Notes: generated by a model not told the origin, from the sequence alone. 64,000 nt of DNA from VAZQ01 sp963835165 (GCA_963835165.1 CAWIGD010000018.1:124001-188000); one strand, 5' to 3'. Counted from the stretch's first letter, positions 34,232-43,184 are shown. Numbers and translations: made by a program.

Positions 34232-36112
34232 TTACGAGTGCAGACCCCCTGAGCGCGAAAGTCTCTTTGCCAGCTCGCGAACGGTTGCTGCTTCGAACAA
34301 AACCGATTCCGAAAGTGGTTGGCCGGTCAGGCGCTGAATCTCAAGATGCAATTCCATCGCGAGCAGCGAGTCGCCGCCTTTTTCGAAAAAATCGTCATCG
34401 ATGGAAACGTTGTCCGTCTTCAAGAATTTTTTCCACAATTGCAGCAGATCCGCGTGCAGGCGGGCCTCCGACAACGCGGCCTCGGACTGCCCCGCCGACG
34501 TCTCACTCAGCCGCTTGCGTTGCACTTTGCCGGTGATTCCTTTCGGCAATTGATCGACGATGGTGATGCGGCGCGGGTTTTTGTACGTGGCGAGTTGCTT
34601 GCCGAGGAACTCCCGGAGTTCGTCTGCGGTGATTTTAGATCCCGGCCGCAGGACGACAGCTGCGGCCACATCTTCACCCAGGCGCGGGTGCGGGACCGCA
34701 TAAGCCGCGGCTTGCGCGACGTCAGGGTGGCGCATCAACGCATTGTCGATCTCAAGCGGAGCAATTTTTTCGCCGCCACGATTGATCAGTTCCTTCTGGC
34801 GGCCATGCAAACTGAGAAACCCCTCCTCATCGAGACTGCCGATGTCGCCCGTCCGAAACCAGCCGTCGATGAACGCCGCCCGATTGAGTTCGGGGGCATT
34901 GAGATAGCCCGACATGACAGAAGCGGTCCGCACCTGGATTTCGCCCCGCTCGCCGGCAGGGAGCGGCCGTCCATCCTCTCCGACTATCCTGACGGTATCC
35001 CGAGCGGGGATGCCGCACGTGCCGGGCTTCGACAGACCCGGCGCGGGTAGATTTGTGGAGATCTGGGCGGTTTCGCTGGAGCCGTAATGTTCCAATACGG
35101 GGACACCGAGCACGGTCTGCAAGCGTTCATGCACATCGCCGGCAAGCGGCGCACCTGCAGAGGAGATGAAGCGCAGCGAATGCATGGTGCGTGCGTCCGG
35201 TCGCAGCTGAGCCTTTTCGAGAACCGAGAGGTGGAGCGTGGGACCGGCCGAGTACCATGTGGGTTGCAGGGCGCCCAGCCATTCCGAAAGATCGACGTTC
35301 GAGGCATTGGCGGGAAACGCGACGCTGCCGCCGGCGAGCAGCGGCGGCAACACCGTCGTCGTGAGCGCATGGGAATAATATACGGGTGACACGTTCAGGC
35401 AGCGATCCTGTGGCGTCAGGTTGAACCAAGCCTGCAGCCGCTTGGCGACGGCCAGCATGTTGCGGTGGCTGAACGGGACCAAATTCGGATCGGCGGTGGT
35501 CCCTGACGTGTGCAGAATGAACGCCGGTGCCTCCGGATCGGGATCATCAAGGGATAAGGCAGCCCCGATTCTTGGCGCCGCCAATTGCAATCCGAATTTT
35601 CCGTGTTGAGCGACGATCGCCTCGATAACGGGGAAGCCGTGCTGTTCCGCCACACGCCTGGCCGCCGAGTCGCTGCCGCGAAGTGCGAGCACGGCACTGG
35701 GTCGAAGAGCGAGCAGGCACCGCTCGACTTCGGCGACGGTCAGCTTGGGATCGAGCGGCACTGCCGCTGCCGAACATGCAATCGCAACGATCGCCAGAGC
35801 CGCCTCCGGACTGTTCGCGATCGCCACTGCGATCCTGGCGTCACGACCGAACCCGGCTTGGCGCAAATGCGTGCGGACCGCATCGATCTGATCCTGCAAT
35901 TCCCGATATGAAAGCAGCGCGAACTGGGAAGCGACGATGGCCGGTCGTTCAGGACGAACGTCGGCATGAGCTCGTATCACCCCGCCGATTGTCCGCTGCT
36001 TGTGGAGTTCCACGACCGGATCAGGCGACGCAGCCGCGGGCTCTACGTCAAGCCGGCCCGATGGACGCTGCTCTGCCTTTTCCTTTGGGAATCCGGTACC
36101 AAGATCGTTCAT
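34232..36112 (-). CDS. AMP-dependent acyl ligase with C-terminal PCP/ACP (loading protein)
   Basis: A 626-residue loading enzyme. The adenylate-forming domain (about 40-525) has FILHTSGTTADPNLVPFSH (A3), YGSSETAQIS (A5), GWFRTGDIGSLDEEGFLSLHGRQKELINRGGEKIAPLEID (A7-A8 region, written here across short motifs GWFRTGDIG and LINRGGEKI) and PKGITGKVQRKRL (A10). A carrier domain follows (about 540-615) with the phosphopantetheine serine in GGDSLLAMEL. It should activate a carboxylic acid and tether it for the Cy module downstream. It resembles fatty/aryl-acid ligases more than amino-acid A domains; I cannot name the acid. It starts at ATG 36112 with only a weak ribosome site, 181 bases upstream of the GNAT-like gene. 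Confidence 0.9.
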   Translation of the reverse strand: MNDLGTGFPKEKAEQRPSGRLDVEPAAASPDPVVELHKQRTIGGVIRAHADVRPERPAIVASQFALLSYRELQDQIDAVRTHLRQAGFGRDARIAVAIANSPEAALAIVAIACSAAAVPLDPKLTVAEVERCLLALRPSAVLALRGSDSAARRVAEQHGFPVIEAIVAQHGKFGLQLAAPRIGAALSLDDPDPEAPAFILHTSGTTADPNLVPFSHRNMLAVAKRLQAWFNLTPQDRCLNVSPVYYSHALTTTVLPPLLAGGSVAFPANASNVDLSEWLGALQPTWYSAGPTLHLSVLEKAQLRPDARTMHSLRFISSAGAPLAGDVHERLQTVLGVPVLEHYGSSETAQISTNLPAPGLSKPGTCGIPARDTVRIVGEDGRPLPAGERGEIQVRTASVMSGYLNAPELNRAAFIDGWFRTGDIGSLDEEGFLSLHGRQKELINRGGEKIAPLEIDNALMRHPDVAQAAAYAVPHPRLGEDVAAAVVLRPGSKITADELREFLGKQLATYKNPRRITIVDQLPKGITGKVQRKRLSETSAGQSEAALSEARLHADLLQLWKKFLKTDNVSIDDDFFEKGGDSLLAMELHLEIQRLTGQPLSESVLFEAATVRELAKRLSRSGGLHS

Positions 36113-36291
36113 GCCTATTTTCCACTGACAATCCGGACAGTCTCGACCCTACAGTTTCTTACGGTTTTTGAGCAAGCAACGTGCAAGCAAATTGTGACTG
36201 GCCATCCGTCCAAGGATCGTTCACGCAGGATTGAAATCGAACGCGCTGTCAAACATAGCTCAGACCTTAGTGGGCCTTGCCGCCCATAGGT

Positions 36292-37335
36292 TCACATCAT
36301 CACGAGGCTCCAGGTCTTGGGCACCGGCAGCGGAACCGGGCCTGCGGTGAAAAATGCTCCCATCTGGAATTGCGCGGGGGTAGGCAGAAAGAGATTTGCC
36401 GCGAACGCCGACGCCGGCATCATCGCGCAACGGAGTGCCATCACAAGGTGGACATTGCGTTCGCGCAGATCGGTACAAAGGTGACTCAGCAATCGCACAC
36501 GCTGCGCACCGGTGAGACCATCATCCGCCCACAAGTCGATCAGTGCCGTGCGAACAGGCTCTCGTCCCTGCAACACCATGAGATGGTAGTTCACCATCCC
36601 GCGAATCCGGCCACCGCCTTCGAAAACAAAGGTCCCGGACAGGGGACTCTCCAGCTGATTTTTCAAGTGCTCCGCCGACCAGATCAGGGCCCAGTCGATA
36701 CCGGCGGAAGCCTTCTCCAGGATCTGCGCGCACTGCTCCAGGTCGCCGGCGCGGTAAGGCCGCACGTCCGGATCGTATCGGTGCGGGGTCAAGCTGAGCA
36801 GCCCGCCAATCGCGCGACTGGCCGTCCGCTCCCATGCCCTGACGCCGGCCCGTGCCATCGTTCGGGGCGCGAGCACCTTGACCCAGTAGCCGATCGGAAA
36901 AAGAAAACGGAAGTTTTGGGGAAACGTTTCTGCGTATTTTGTCCAGAACCGACAGGAGATGGACGTCGGATCGCTCAGGACCACGCCAAGGGAAAATCCA
37001 ATTCCCTGGTCCTCATGGTGTCGACGAAGGCGCTGGAGCAGGGGCAACGCCACGCGCCGATGATCCGGGTCGACCGTAAACCCGCTGATAAGCGCGCTCG
37101 GAAGGACAGAGGATCCGATGCGCAAGGAATGGGGGAAGGAAAAGGTGCTGCCAATGAGTTTCGTTCCGTCATAGGCGGCCACGCACCGTGCGCCGTTCTG
37201 CGCCCCCTGCCAGCGGAAGAAAGGCCCATCGGGCAATGCCACCCACGTCTTCCCGCCGTATTCCGGTAGCCAGACGCGACGGGTGAGTTCGGCGACGTCC
37301 TCGAAGTCGCCGTCATACAGTTCGATGCCTTGCAT
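36292..37335 (-). CDS. GNAT-family N-acetyltransferase-like protein
   Basis: A 347-residue protein with two GNAT-like halves. The N-terminal half has FEDVAELTRRVWLPEYGG, CVAAYDGTKLIGSTFSFP and the acetyl-CoA loop-like stretch SGFTVDPDHRRVALPLLQRLRRHH. The C-terminal half has VRPYRAGDLEQCAQILEKAS, GRIRGMVNYHLMVLQGREPV and LLSHLCTDLRERNVHLVMAL. It lies upstream of the loading ligase on the same strand, 179 bases away, so it is probably the first gene of the peptide cluster. A role in N-acylating an amine product is possible but inferred. Confidence 0.78.
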   Translation of the reverse strand: MQGIELYDGDFEDVAELTRRVWLPEYGGKTWVALPDGPFFRWQGAQNGARCVAAYDGTKLIGSTFSFPHSLRIGSSVLPSALISGFTVDPDHRRVALPLLQRLRRHHEDQGIGFSLGVVLSDPTSISCRFWTKYAETFPQNFRFLFPIGYWVKVLAPRTMARAGVRAWERTASRAIGGLLSLTPHRYDPDVRPYRAGDLEQCAQILEKASAGIDWALIWSAEHLKNQLESPLSGTFVFEGGGRIRGMVNYHLMVLQGREPVRTALIDLWADDGLTGAQRVRLLSHLCTDLRERNVHLVMALRCAMMPASAFAANLFLPTPAQFQMGAFFTAGPVPLPVPKTWSLVMM

Positions 37336-37419
37336 TGAGCTACCATGCGTCGATTGCGGTCGACGTACGACCGATGAGAAATCGGATGCTGGCCGTCGTG
37401 CCTTTGTGTCCGGCGTCCG

Positions 37420-39093
37420 TCATCGCTCCTGCAGTTTTGTTACAGCGACGCGAACGGTGCCGTCGGCTTCCGCGATCACCCGGAGCGTCTTGGCATCGAA
37501 TTCGATGCCGACCAGGCGCAAGTCGGTGGCCACGGCATCGACGCGAACGCCGTCGGCGTTCTTGCGGAAGTCCGCGATCGCCGCCTCGATGCTCTTGCGC
37601 GCATTCGCTGCGAACGGCGCCAAGTCGACCACCGCGTTGTCCGCTACCGTCCTTTCCAGATACGGCACCGCGGCCCGCGCCGCCACGTCGAGCAGCCCGA
37701 ACGCAGCGTGGGACTCGACGTCGAGCGCGACGTCAGCGAGGCGCAGCTGCTGACGGGCGCGGTCGAGCATCGGCCGTCCCCACACATGGATGGTTGCCTC
37801 GGTGCCGAAACCAAACCAGCTCCTGTTCTCATTGGCTTTGATGCGCAGCGAGATCAGCAGCCGGTCACCCGATGCCGCCAGGGCGACGCCTCGGACCGTG
37901 GCCGTAAACGCGCTGCTCTTGTCCTCGGGGAAGGTCCTTCCCTGGAGTTGCGCTTCCAGCAGCCGGGTTACTTCGGTGAACGGAATATCGATCGGCACGG
38001 CGACATTGACACGGCCCTCGTCGATCTGCGGCAGGAGTTCCAATTGTGCCGGGAATGGGCAATCGGGCTTGGTCTCGTTCGCCACGATCCGAGTTTCCGC
38101 CTGCACGCCAATCGTCAGCGTGAGCGCGGATTCGCTGATGCGGGGCTGTGCGGCGAAGGCCCGGGTCGGACGAAATTCCAGCCATAAATTCGGTACGCCG
38201 GCCGCAGCTGCGCCGAGCGAGATCGAACGGCACATCTTGGTCCATTCGCGCCGTGCCGCGGTCTCGAGAAAGGGATCATCGCGTATTCGCTTCTGCAGCG
38301 CCGTCACCTGCTCGTTGACGGTGCGATCGAGCAACGGCTTCACCGCCTCGGCCAAGCTGAGCTTCATGCCCATGAGCGAGAGCGAGGCGTCTGCGATCGT
38401 GACCTGCGCCACGAGATTGGGGTCCAATCGCCACCCTGGCAGCAGCAAGGCTCGTGCCGTCAGCGCCACGTTGCCGCTGATGTCGGCGCGCTGCTCGACT
38501 GTCTTCTCGGCCTGGCCTTGCCCACTCTGCTCTTGGCCGGCGCCGGGACCGCCGCGTGGTCCAGGATAGGCCCCGGGCGGACCGGGGAAGCCGCCGGGGG
38601 GACCGAAGAAGCCGCCAGGTGGACCCGGGAAGCCGCCCGGCGGACCCGGGAAGCCGCGGGGTGGGAAACCACCAGGGGGATCCTGCGGACCCCCACCTGG
38701 ATTCGTCATTTGTCCGGCGACCCGTAACGATCCGTTCAGCGTGGTGGAGATGGCAAGCCCGTCGGGCCGACCGGCTACCACGAACGGGCCGCGTGCAACC
38801 GACCAACCGATATCGACATTGGCAAGAAACGGCGGCATCGGCATGCTGGGCTTGCCGGAGAAATCACGCGGGGCCGCCGCCTCCAGGGCGTCCGCGATAG
38901 CAGTGAGCGAGATGGCCACCGGCGTCACGATCACCGAATTGCGGGTGACCGGCGAGAGTGGCGGCACGTCGACCAGCTTGGGTCGTCGATCCCCCGCGCC
39001 CGGCCAGAGCCATTTCATCGCTCCGATTGCACCCGCGCCTGCGATCACGACAATCAGCGCGCCGATGACGATCTTGCTCAATGGCCACTGCAT
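37420..39093 (-). CDS. DUF4403 family protein with Gly/Pro collagen-like insert
   Basis: A 557-residue membrane-anchored or periplasmic protein. It has an N-terminal transmembrane segment (KIVIGALIVVIAGAGAIGAM) followed by DUF4403 features: SVIVTPVAISLTAIADALEAAAP, LLLPGWRLDPNLVAQVTI, WTKMCRSI, WLEFRPTRAFAAQP and GVQAETRIV. Residues about 131-200 are a proline-glycine insert of repeating GGFPGPPGGF units. DUF4403 has no known function; some relatives look like lipid-binding beta barrels. It lies 84 bases upstream of nothing on its strand but 84 bases from the GNAT start, and could be a separate unit from the peptide cluster. Confidence 0.8.
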   Translation of the reverse strand: MQWPLSKIVIGALIVVIAGAGAIGAMKWLWPGAGDRRPKLVDVPPLSPVTRNSVIVTPVAISLTAIADALEAAAPRDFSGKPSMPMPPFLANVDIGWSVARGPFVVAGRPDGLAISTTLNGSLRVAGQMTNPGGGPQDPPGGFPPRGFPGPPGGFPGPPGGFFGPPGGFPGPPGAYPGPRGGPGAGQEQSGQGQAEKTVEQRADISGNVALTARALLLPGWRLDPNLVAQVTIADASLSLMGMKLSLAEAVKPLLDRTVNEQVTALQKRIRDDPFLETAARREWTKMCRSISLGAAAAGVPNLWLEFRPTRAFAAQPRISESALTLTIGVQAETRIVANETKPDCPFPAQLELLPQIDEGRVNVAVPIDIPFTEVTRLLEAQLQGRTFPEDKSSAFTATVRGVALAASGDRLLISLRIKANENRSWFGFGTEATIHVWGRPMLDRARQQLRLADVALDVESHAAFGLLDVAARAAVPYLERTVADNAVVDLAPFAANARKSIEAAIADFRKNADGVRVDAVATDLRLVGIEFDAKTLRVIAEADGTVRVAVTKLQER

Positions 39094-39232
39094 GCAGGGT
39101 CGTCCTTTTTTGCGCGTTTGGGTTTGAGCTTATTTGAGAGTTGATTGTTTCGCCAGCGACGCGATCGCCACGGCCACACTACGGCCGGAGCGCGACGCAG
39201 GGGAATAGCGCCACCGCCGCAAAGCGCATTTT

Positions 39233-39248
39233 CGTGACCATCATCACA
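39233..39248. promoter_or_regulatory. Crp-like box CGTGA-CCATCA-TCACA
   Basis: One mismatch from TGTGA-N6-TCACA. Its centre is 73 bases upstream of the ATG at 39314, the spacing expected for an activator site near -41 or -61 of that gene. Confidence 0.65.
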
Positions 39249-39313
39249 TCAGCGAAAGGCAGGCATTCTTAAGCTTGGGATAGTCGTTATTCACTACCAG
39301 CACGGAGGCACCG

Positions 39314-39898
39314 ATGCTCACCAACCGCACATCCGCCCTCACCTTGGCCGCCATCGCCACGCTGGCGCTCGCAGCCTCCACAGATGCCGACGCCTCCCCG
39401 TTCTGCCATCGCGGGGGCTTCGCCAGCTTCAGCAGGGCTTACATTCCGGTTGTGCCTCAGCAACGGATCGTGAGCGTAAGGCCGAAGATCCAGGAGAAGG
39501 TGGCCAAGGCGGCCAATAAACACCGCCCGGAGCCGGTCGTCAGCAAAGTCGTCAGGGCCCAGCCAAAGGACGTCGAAACGGCCGTCGCCAAGCCGGCGAA
39601 CAGCTACCAGCCGGCTCAGCTCGCGGGAGCCGCGACCGTCGCCCCGATTTCCACGCCGGCGACTGCCGCGACCACGACGTGCCTCACCAAGGAATATCTC
39701 GATACCGGCGCCGTGCTCTTCAAGGACGTTTGCACGCAGGAATGGGCGATGAACTCGACCAACGTCAGCAACAAGCTCTCCGCCGTCGGGCGCAGCTGCC
39801 TGATCAAGGACAACGCCCAGGATGGCGTCATCATGTTCAAGGACGTCTGCACGCAGGAATGGGCGATGAATACAGTGGAACACGCGGTGGCTCGATAA
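39314..39898 (+). CDS. Exported protein with two FKDVCTQEWAMN repeats
   Basis: A 194-residue secreted or periplasmic protein. A signal peptide (ALTLAAIATLALAASTDADA) is followed by a Lys/Val/Pro-rich linker and two copies of a 40-residue unit, each with an early Cys (TTCLTKEYLDTGAVLFK and RSCLIKDNAQDGVIMFK) and then KDVCTQEWAMN. The paired cysteines in each unit could make a disulfide hairpin. GGAGG lies five bases upstream of ATG 39314, and a Crp-like box and a downstream terminator frame the gene as a single transcript. Function unknown. Confidence 0.78.
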   Translation: MLTNRTSALTLAAIATLALAASTDADASPFCHRGGFASFSRAYIPVVPQQRIVSVRPKIQEKVAKAANKHRPEPVVSKVVRAQPKDVETAVAKPANSYQPAQLAGAATVAPISTPATAATTTCLTKEYLDTGAVLFKDVCTQEWAMNSTNVSNKLSAVGRSCLIKDNAQDGVIMFKDVCTQEWAMNTVEHAVAR

Positions 39899-39924
39899 CG
39901 CTCGTATCGGTTTCCGCTCCGTCC

Positions 39925-39957
39925 TGAGGCCGCCAAGCGAGGCGGCCTCATCATTTT
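39925..39957 (+). terminator. Rho-independent terminator after the 39314 gene
   Basis: A perfect 10-base-pair GC-rich stem (TGAGGCCGCC / GGCGGCCTCA) with a six-base loop AAGCGA, followed by TCATTTT, begins 27 bases after the stop codon. Confidence 0.8.
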
Positions 39958-40431
39958 GTGCAATAGCCGTGAGCTATAGACGCGCACGTGCGACCTGTCG
40001 CTCATCTTTGCCAATGTCCGGGCATCCGCTGAATTGCGTCGAAGCTTGCAGGTGTGTCGGTTGCGGTGGCGCCCGCTCGCTTGCGCCATCCTGCTCACCG
40101 GCTGACGTTCCCACCTTCCATGGTCCCCAAGCGCGCGAGACCGCGTGCAGTTTACCCTTTCGACGACGGGGCGGCCGCACGGCGTCGGCGCCGAAGGGAC
40201 CGGGCCTGGACCCACGAGCGGTCTCCAGATCGGCATCGTCTCGGATCGGCTTTGACCGTCCGCGGTCGGAGATGCCGACGTCGGATGTGAAAAATTGAGG
40301 TGGACAGGATCGTGCGCGTGCGCGATTGGATCAAAGCTCATGCGGGTTTCTGGAGCAACGGGTCCTCGGCGGCGCGTCCGTGGCACAGATAAATAGCCTT
40401 CAAATCGTCAGCCGAAAGCGTTTCCCGACCC
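39958..40431. other. Intergenic, no gene seen
   Basis: This 474-base gap follows the terminator. Open frames here are short, Arg-rich and without ribosome sites. It should contain the promoter of the gene at 40432, but I cannot place it. Confidence 0.5.
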
Positions 40432-41418
40432 ATGCACAAGCTCGAACTGACGCTGGCCTGCGGCCGCTATGATCGGACCCAACCCCTCATTGACGGCAGG
40501 GTGCAGCCCGAAGGGGTAGACCTGACATTTCTTCCTCTGCGCCCGGGCGAGACATTCTGGCGTATGCTGAACCACGGCGAGTTCGACGCGTCTGAGATGT
40601 CGCTCTCGTCCTATACGATCCTGCGCTCGGAGGGCGATACGCGCTTCATCGCGATTCCAGTTTTTCCGTCCCGGGTCTTTCGCCATTCGGCTGTCTACGT
40701 GCGAGCCGACTCCCGTATCGAGCGCCCCGAAGATTTGAAGGGCAAGCGGGTGGGCGTCGGCGACTATCAGATGACCGCGGCCGTCTGGGTGCGCGGATTT
40801 CTCACCCACGAGTACGGCGTGACGCCGAAGGACATCGTGTGGGTCACCGGCAAGCCGATCCGCTCCATCAGGCCACCCGACGGAATCACGCTGGAGTCCA
40901 TTCCGGCCGACACGACGCTGGAGGCGATGCTCGAGCGCGGCGAGATCGACGCACTCATGTCCGTGATGATTCCCGACGGTCTTGGGAAAACCATCCGGCG
41001 GCTGTTCCGGGATTCACGCCAGGTCGAGATCGCGTATTACAACAAGACGCGCATCTTCCCGATCATGCATACGCTGGTGCTGAAAACGAGCCTTTACCAG
41101 GAAAAACCCTGGCTCGCGGTAAGCCTCTATCAAGCCTTCTGCAGGGCGCGCGACCTCGCCTATCAGTCGATGTACGACACCGACGCGTTGACCGTCAGCC
41201 TCCCTTGGGTGGTTCACGAGGTGGAAGCAACGCGCGGGATCTTCGGGCCCCAGATCTGGGACTACTCGATCGAAGGCAGCCTCCCGACGCTGAACGCTCT
41301 CGTGACCTACCTCGACGAGCAAAAGCTCTCGCGGCGCCGGATGAGCGTAGACGAGCTTTTTGTACCCAACATCAGTCCGGGTCTTGCCGATTATCTCCGG
41401 GCGACCGGGGAGGATTGA
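40432..41418 (+). CDS. 4,5-dihydroxyphthalate decarboxylase-like / substrate-binding-fold protein
   Basis: A 328-residue protein of the family annotated as 4,5-dihydroxyphthalate decarboxylase, which shares the periplasmic-binding-protein type II (NMT1-like) fold. Typical segments are LTLACGRYDRTQPLIDG, LPLRPGETFWRML, FDASEMSLSSYTILR, FPSRVFRHSAVYVR, DLKGKRVGVGDYQMTAAVWVRG and IFPIMHTLVLK. There is no signal peptide, consistent with a cytoplasmic enzyme. It is alone on the plus strand with no phthalate genes near, so the true substrate is unknown. Confidence 0.82.
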   Translation: MHKLELTLACGRYDRTQPLIDGRVQPEGVDLTFLPLRPGETFWRMLNHGEFDASEMSLSSYTILRSEGDTRFIAIPVFPSRVFRHSAVYVRADSRIERPEDLKGKRVGVGDYQMTAAVWVRGFLTHEYGVTPKDIVWVTGKPIRSIRPPDGITLESIPADTTLEAMLERGEIDALMSVMIPDGLGKTIRRLFRDSRQVEIAYYNKTRIFPIMHTLVLKTSLYQEKPWLAVSLYQAFCRARDLAYQSMYDTDALTVSLPWVVHEVEATRGIFGPQIWDYSIEGSLPTLNALVTYLDEQKLSRRRMSVDELFVPNISPGLADYLRATGED

Positions 41419-41481
41419 CGAAGTCGGGGAACGGCCCTCGAAGCGGGAGATCGAGCGAAGCCGATTGAGGCGTACTGATCC

Positions 41482-41500
41482 GCGCGCACCACCTGCGCGC
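41482..41500. terminator. Hairpin between convergent genes
   Basis: GCGCGCA and TGCGCGC arms enclose a CCACC loop between the convergent stops at 41418 and 41528. There is no long T-run, so it is at best a weak bidirectional terminator. Confidence 0.4.
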
Positions 41501-41527
41501 CATCAAACCTTTACTCTGCCGTGCGTT

Positions 41528-42307
41528 TCAAATGCCACCAGACATTAATGTGCGCAGGAGCTGCTCGCCGGCGCGGCAACGGACGGCCCCAATACAGTCC
41601 TGCAACTGCCTTGCCCATTTCATTGGCGAGTTCTGCGCTGGCATCTGTCGAGGACGATCGTCGGATGACGCGTAGGTGCGCGCGCTTCGCTGGGCTTCTC
41701 GCACCCGTCCGTCGCGCGACCCGGAATTCATCCGATTCGCTTCGCGGCCAGCGATCTGGCTGCGCGGCGGTTTTCGCTCCGCTTTTTGCACGGGGGTCGA
41801 TGGCCCAATCAGTTCGGCCGGCGCCGGCTCGGTCTTCCTTGCCGCGACGGTTGCGTCCTCGCGTTTGGTTGCGGGTGAAGCGGCGACGGGCGCCGGCGGC
41901 GCGCTGGGGTCAGCAGGAACCGCGGCAATCTGCGGGCTGTCTATCGCCGCGGCCAGGCTTCCCGGCCTCTGTGCCCTGCGCACCACGCACTTCCCGTCAA
42001 CGTAGGTCCAGTTGTCTCCATCACACGTGGCGGCCTTGACACCTGCCGGCGGGCCGGACCTCTGCGCAGTCGTGGCGGCGGTTGCTTGCTCCACGGTGGA
42101 CACCGCCTCAATGTTTGCTGGTACTTCATTCATACGGGCGATCGTCAGTGCGTCGTCGCCTGGATTGTCGCGTGCCCACAGTGCGAGCGCGCCGGCGACC
42201 ATCCCGACCGCAACAGAAGAGGCGAGAACGTTCCGTGCTTTGCGGCGGAATTTTTGCGAAAGACAAAAATAGCCAAACTCGGGATGGGCGCGAAAATCCG
42301 GGGACAT
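41528..42307 (-). CDS. Single-pass membrane protein, Pro/Ala-rich, unknown function
   Basis: A 259-residue protein with a cytoplasmic N-terminus (CLSQKFRRKAR), one transmembrane segment (VLASSVAVGMVAGALALWA about residues 28-46) and a low-complexity Ala/Pro/Arg periplasmic part. A recognisable small motif is CDGDNWTYVDGKCVVRRAQRP, with two cysteines. The C-terminus has a conserved-looking MKWARQLQDCIGAVRCRAGEQLLRTL. ATG 42307 has AGAGGAGA upstream, and a perfect Crp-like box is centred 68 bases upstream. No family is recognised. Confidence 0.68.
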   Translation of the reverse strand: MSPDFRAHPEFGYFCLSQKFRRKARNVLASSVAVGMVAGALALWARDNPGDDALTIARMNEVPANIEAVSTVEQATAATTAQRSGPPAGVKAATCDGDNWTYVDGKCVVRRAQRPGSLAAAIDSPQIAAVPADPSAPPAPVAASPATKREDATVAARKTEPAPAELIGPSTPVQKAERKPPRSQIAGREANRMNSGSRDGRVREAQRSARTYASSDDRPRQMPAQNSPMKWARQLQDCIGAVRCRAGEQLLRTLMSGGI

Positions 42308-42367
42308 GAGCTGTCTCCTCTGCAGATTTATTCACGTCCCATTGTCGCGGGTGGCCCGCCCGCCTAC

Positions 42368-42383
42368 TGTGACCATGGTCACA
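42368..42383. promoter_or_regulatory. Crp-like box TGTGA-CCATGG-TCACA
   Basis: A perfect, fully symmetric 16-base palindrome including the spacer. Its centre is 68 bases upstream of the minus-strand ATG at 42307. Confidence 0.75.
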
Positions 42384-42627
42384 AAAATGCGATTTCCGCT
42401 TCTGCCACGTGGGCTTGTGGACCAAACGTCTGCTGACGATACCTGAGGTCCGCCGCCGATTCCCGCCAAAGCTCCTCGGCACGAACGCTTCGCCCAAGTG
42501 GGCTCTTCCAGGGTTATCGAGCCAGGGATCATGTGTCTCCTCGAGCCGCCAGTGACCGGCGTCCGCCTATCCGGCATGCGTGAGCGATGGATTGCAGCCG
42601 GGCACGCGCGGGCGAAAAGACCATTCC

Positions 42628-42643
42628 TGTGACTGCGATCACA
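42628..42643. promoter_or_regulatory. Crp-like box TGTGA-CTGCGA-TCACA
   Basis: A perfect match to the half sites, centred 84 bases upstream of the ATG at 42720. Confidence 0.72.
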
Positions 42644-42719
42644 GCGCAAAGACAGTGGCGTTCCTACTCTCCTGAACATCGCAGAGCGGCACGCTCTCGA
42701 ATAACAAAAGGAGACGACA

Positions 42720-42968
42720 ATGCTCAGGAGCTACAAGAAGACCCTCACCGTTGCGCTCACCGCGATCGCGCTCACGACTGCCTCCCTCGCTGCGACCAGT
42801 GATGCCTTTGCCGGCGGCGGCGGCGGCGGGAAGGGCGGCGGTGGCGGCGGGAAGGGCGGCGGCGGCGGTTGGGGTCACCATCATCACGGCTTTGGTGGTC
42901 TCTATGTCGGTGGCGGCGGCACCTGCTGGGTGTTGGTGCGCGGCGTCCTGGTCAACATCTGCTACTGA
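42720..42968 (+). CDS. Small exported glycine-rich protein with His cluster
   Basis: An 82-residue protein. A signal peptide (LTVALTAIALTTASLAATSDAFA) is followed by a mature part of repeated GGGGKGG units, a WGHHHHGFGG metal-binding-like cluster and a hydrophobic end CWVLVRGVLVNICY with two cysteines. AAGGAGA lies upstream of ATG 42720. A Crp-like box precedes it and a strong terminator follows. Function unknown; the histidines could bind metal, but this is a guess. Confidence 0.78.
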   Translation: MLRSYKKTLTVALTAIALTTASLAATSDAFAGGGGGGKGGGGGGKGGGGGWGHHHHGFGGLYVGGGGTCWVLVRGVLVNICY

Positions 42969-42984
42969 TCTTGCGCCTCACGGA

Positions 42985-43022
42985 ACGCCCGCCCGGTGTC
43001 GTGCATTCGGGCGGGTGTTTTT
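42985..43022 (+). terminator. Rho-independent terminator after the glycine-rich gene
   Basis: A CGCCCGCCCG arm pairs (with one G-T) to CGGGCGGGTG across a 12-base loop, followed directly by TTTTT, starting 17 bases after the stop codon. Confidence 0.78.
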
Positions 43023-43108
43023 GCGTGTGCCTACCAGAGGTCACGCAACGTGTCCTCGCCTCGCTGTTCCAGGGAGACGGCGTCGCAAGAGCCTCGACGG
43101 CGAAATTG

Positions 43109-43124
43109 TGTGAAGGGCGTTACA
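43109..43124. promoter_or_regulatory. Crp-like box TGTGA-AGGGCG-TTACA
   Basis: One mismatch from the consensus, centred 68 bases upstream of the ATG at 43185. Confidence 0.6.
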
Positions 43125-43184
43125 TAATCATCGCTGGCCCATCCTTAAGTTGCGAACATCGCGCCTGAGGTGTTGGGTGGAAAA

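Larger units (their letters stand above)
42308..42719. other. Divergent promoter region with two Crp-like boxes
   Basis: This 412-base region separates divergent genes at 42307 (minus) and 42720 (plus). It holds one perfect TGTGA-N6-TCACA box near each start, at 42368-42383 and 42628-42643. No gene is seen between them. Confidence 0.7.
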
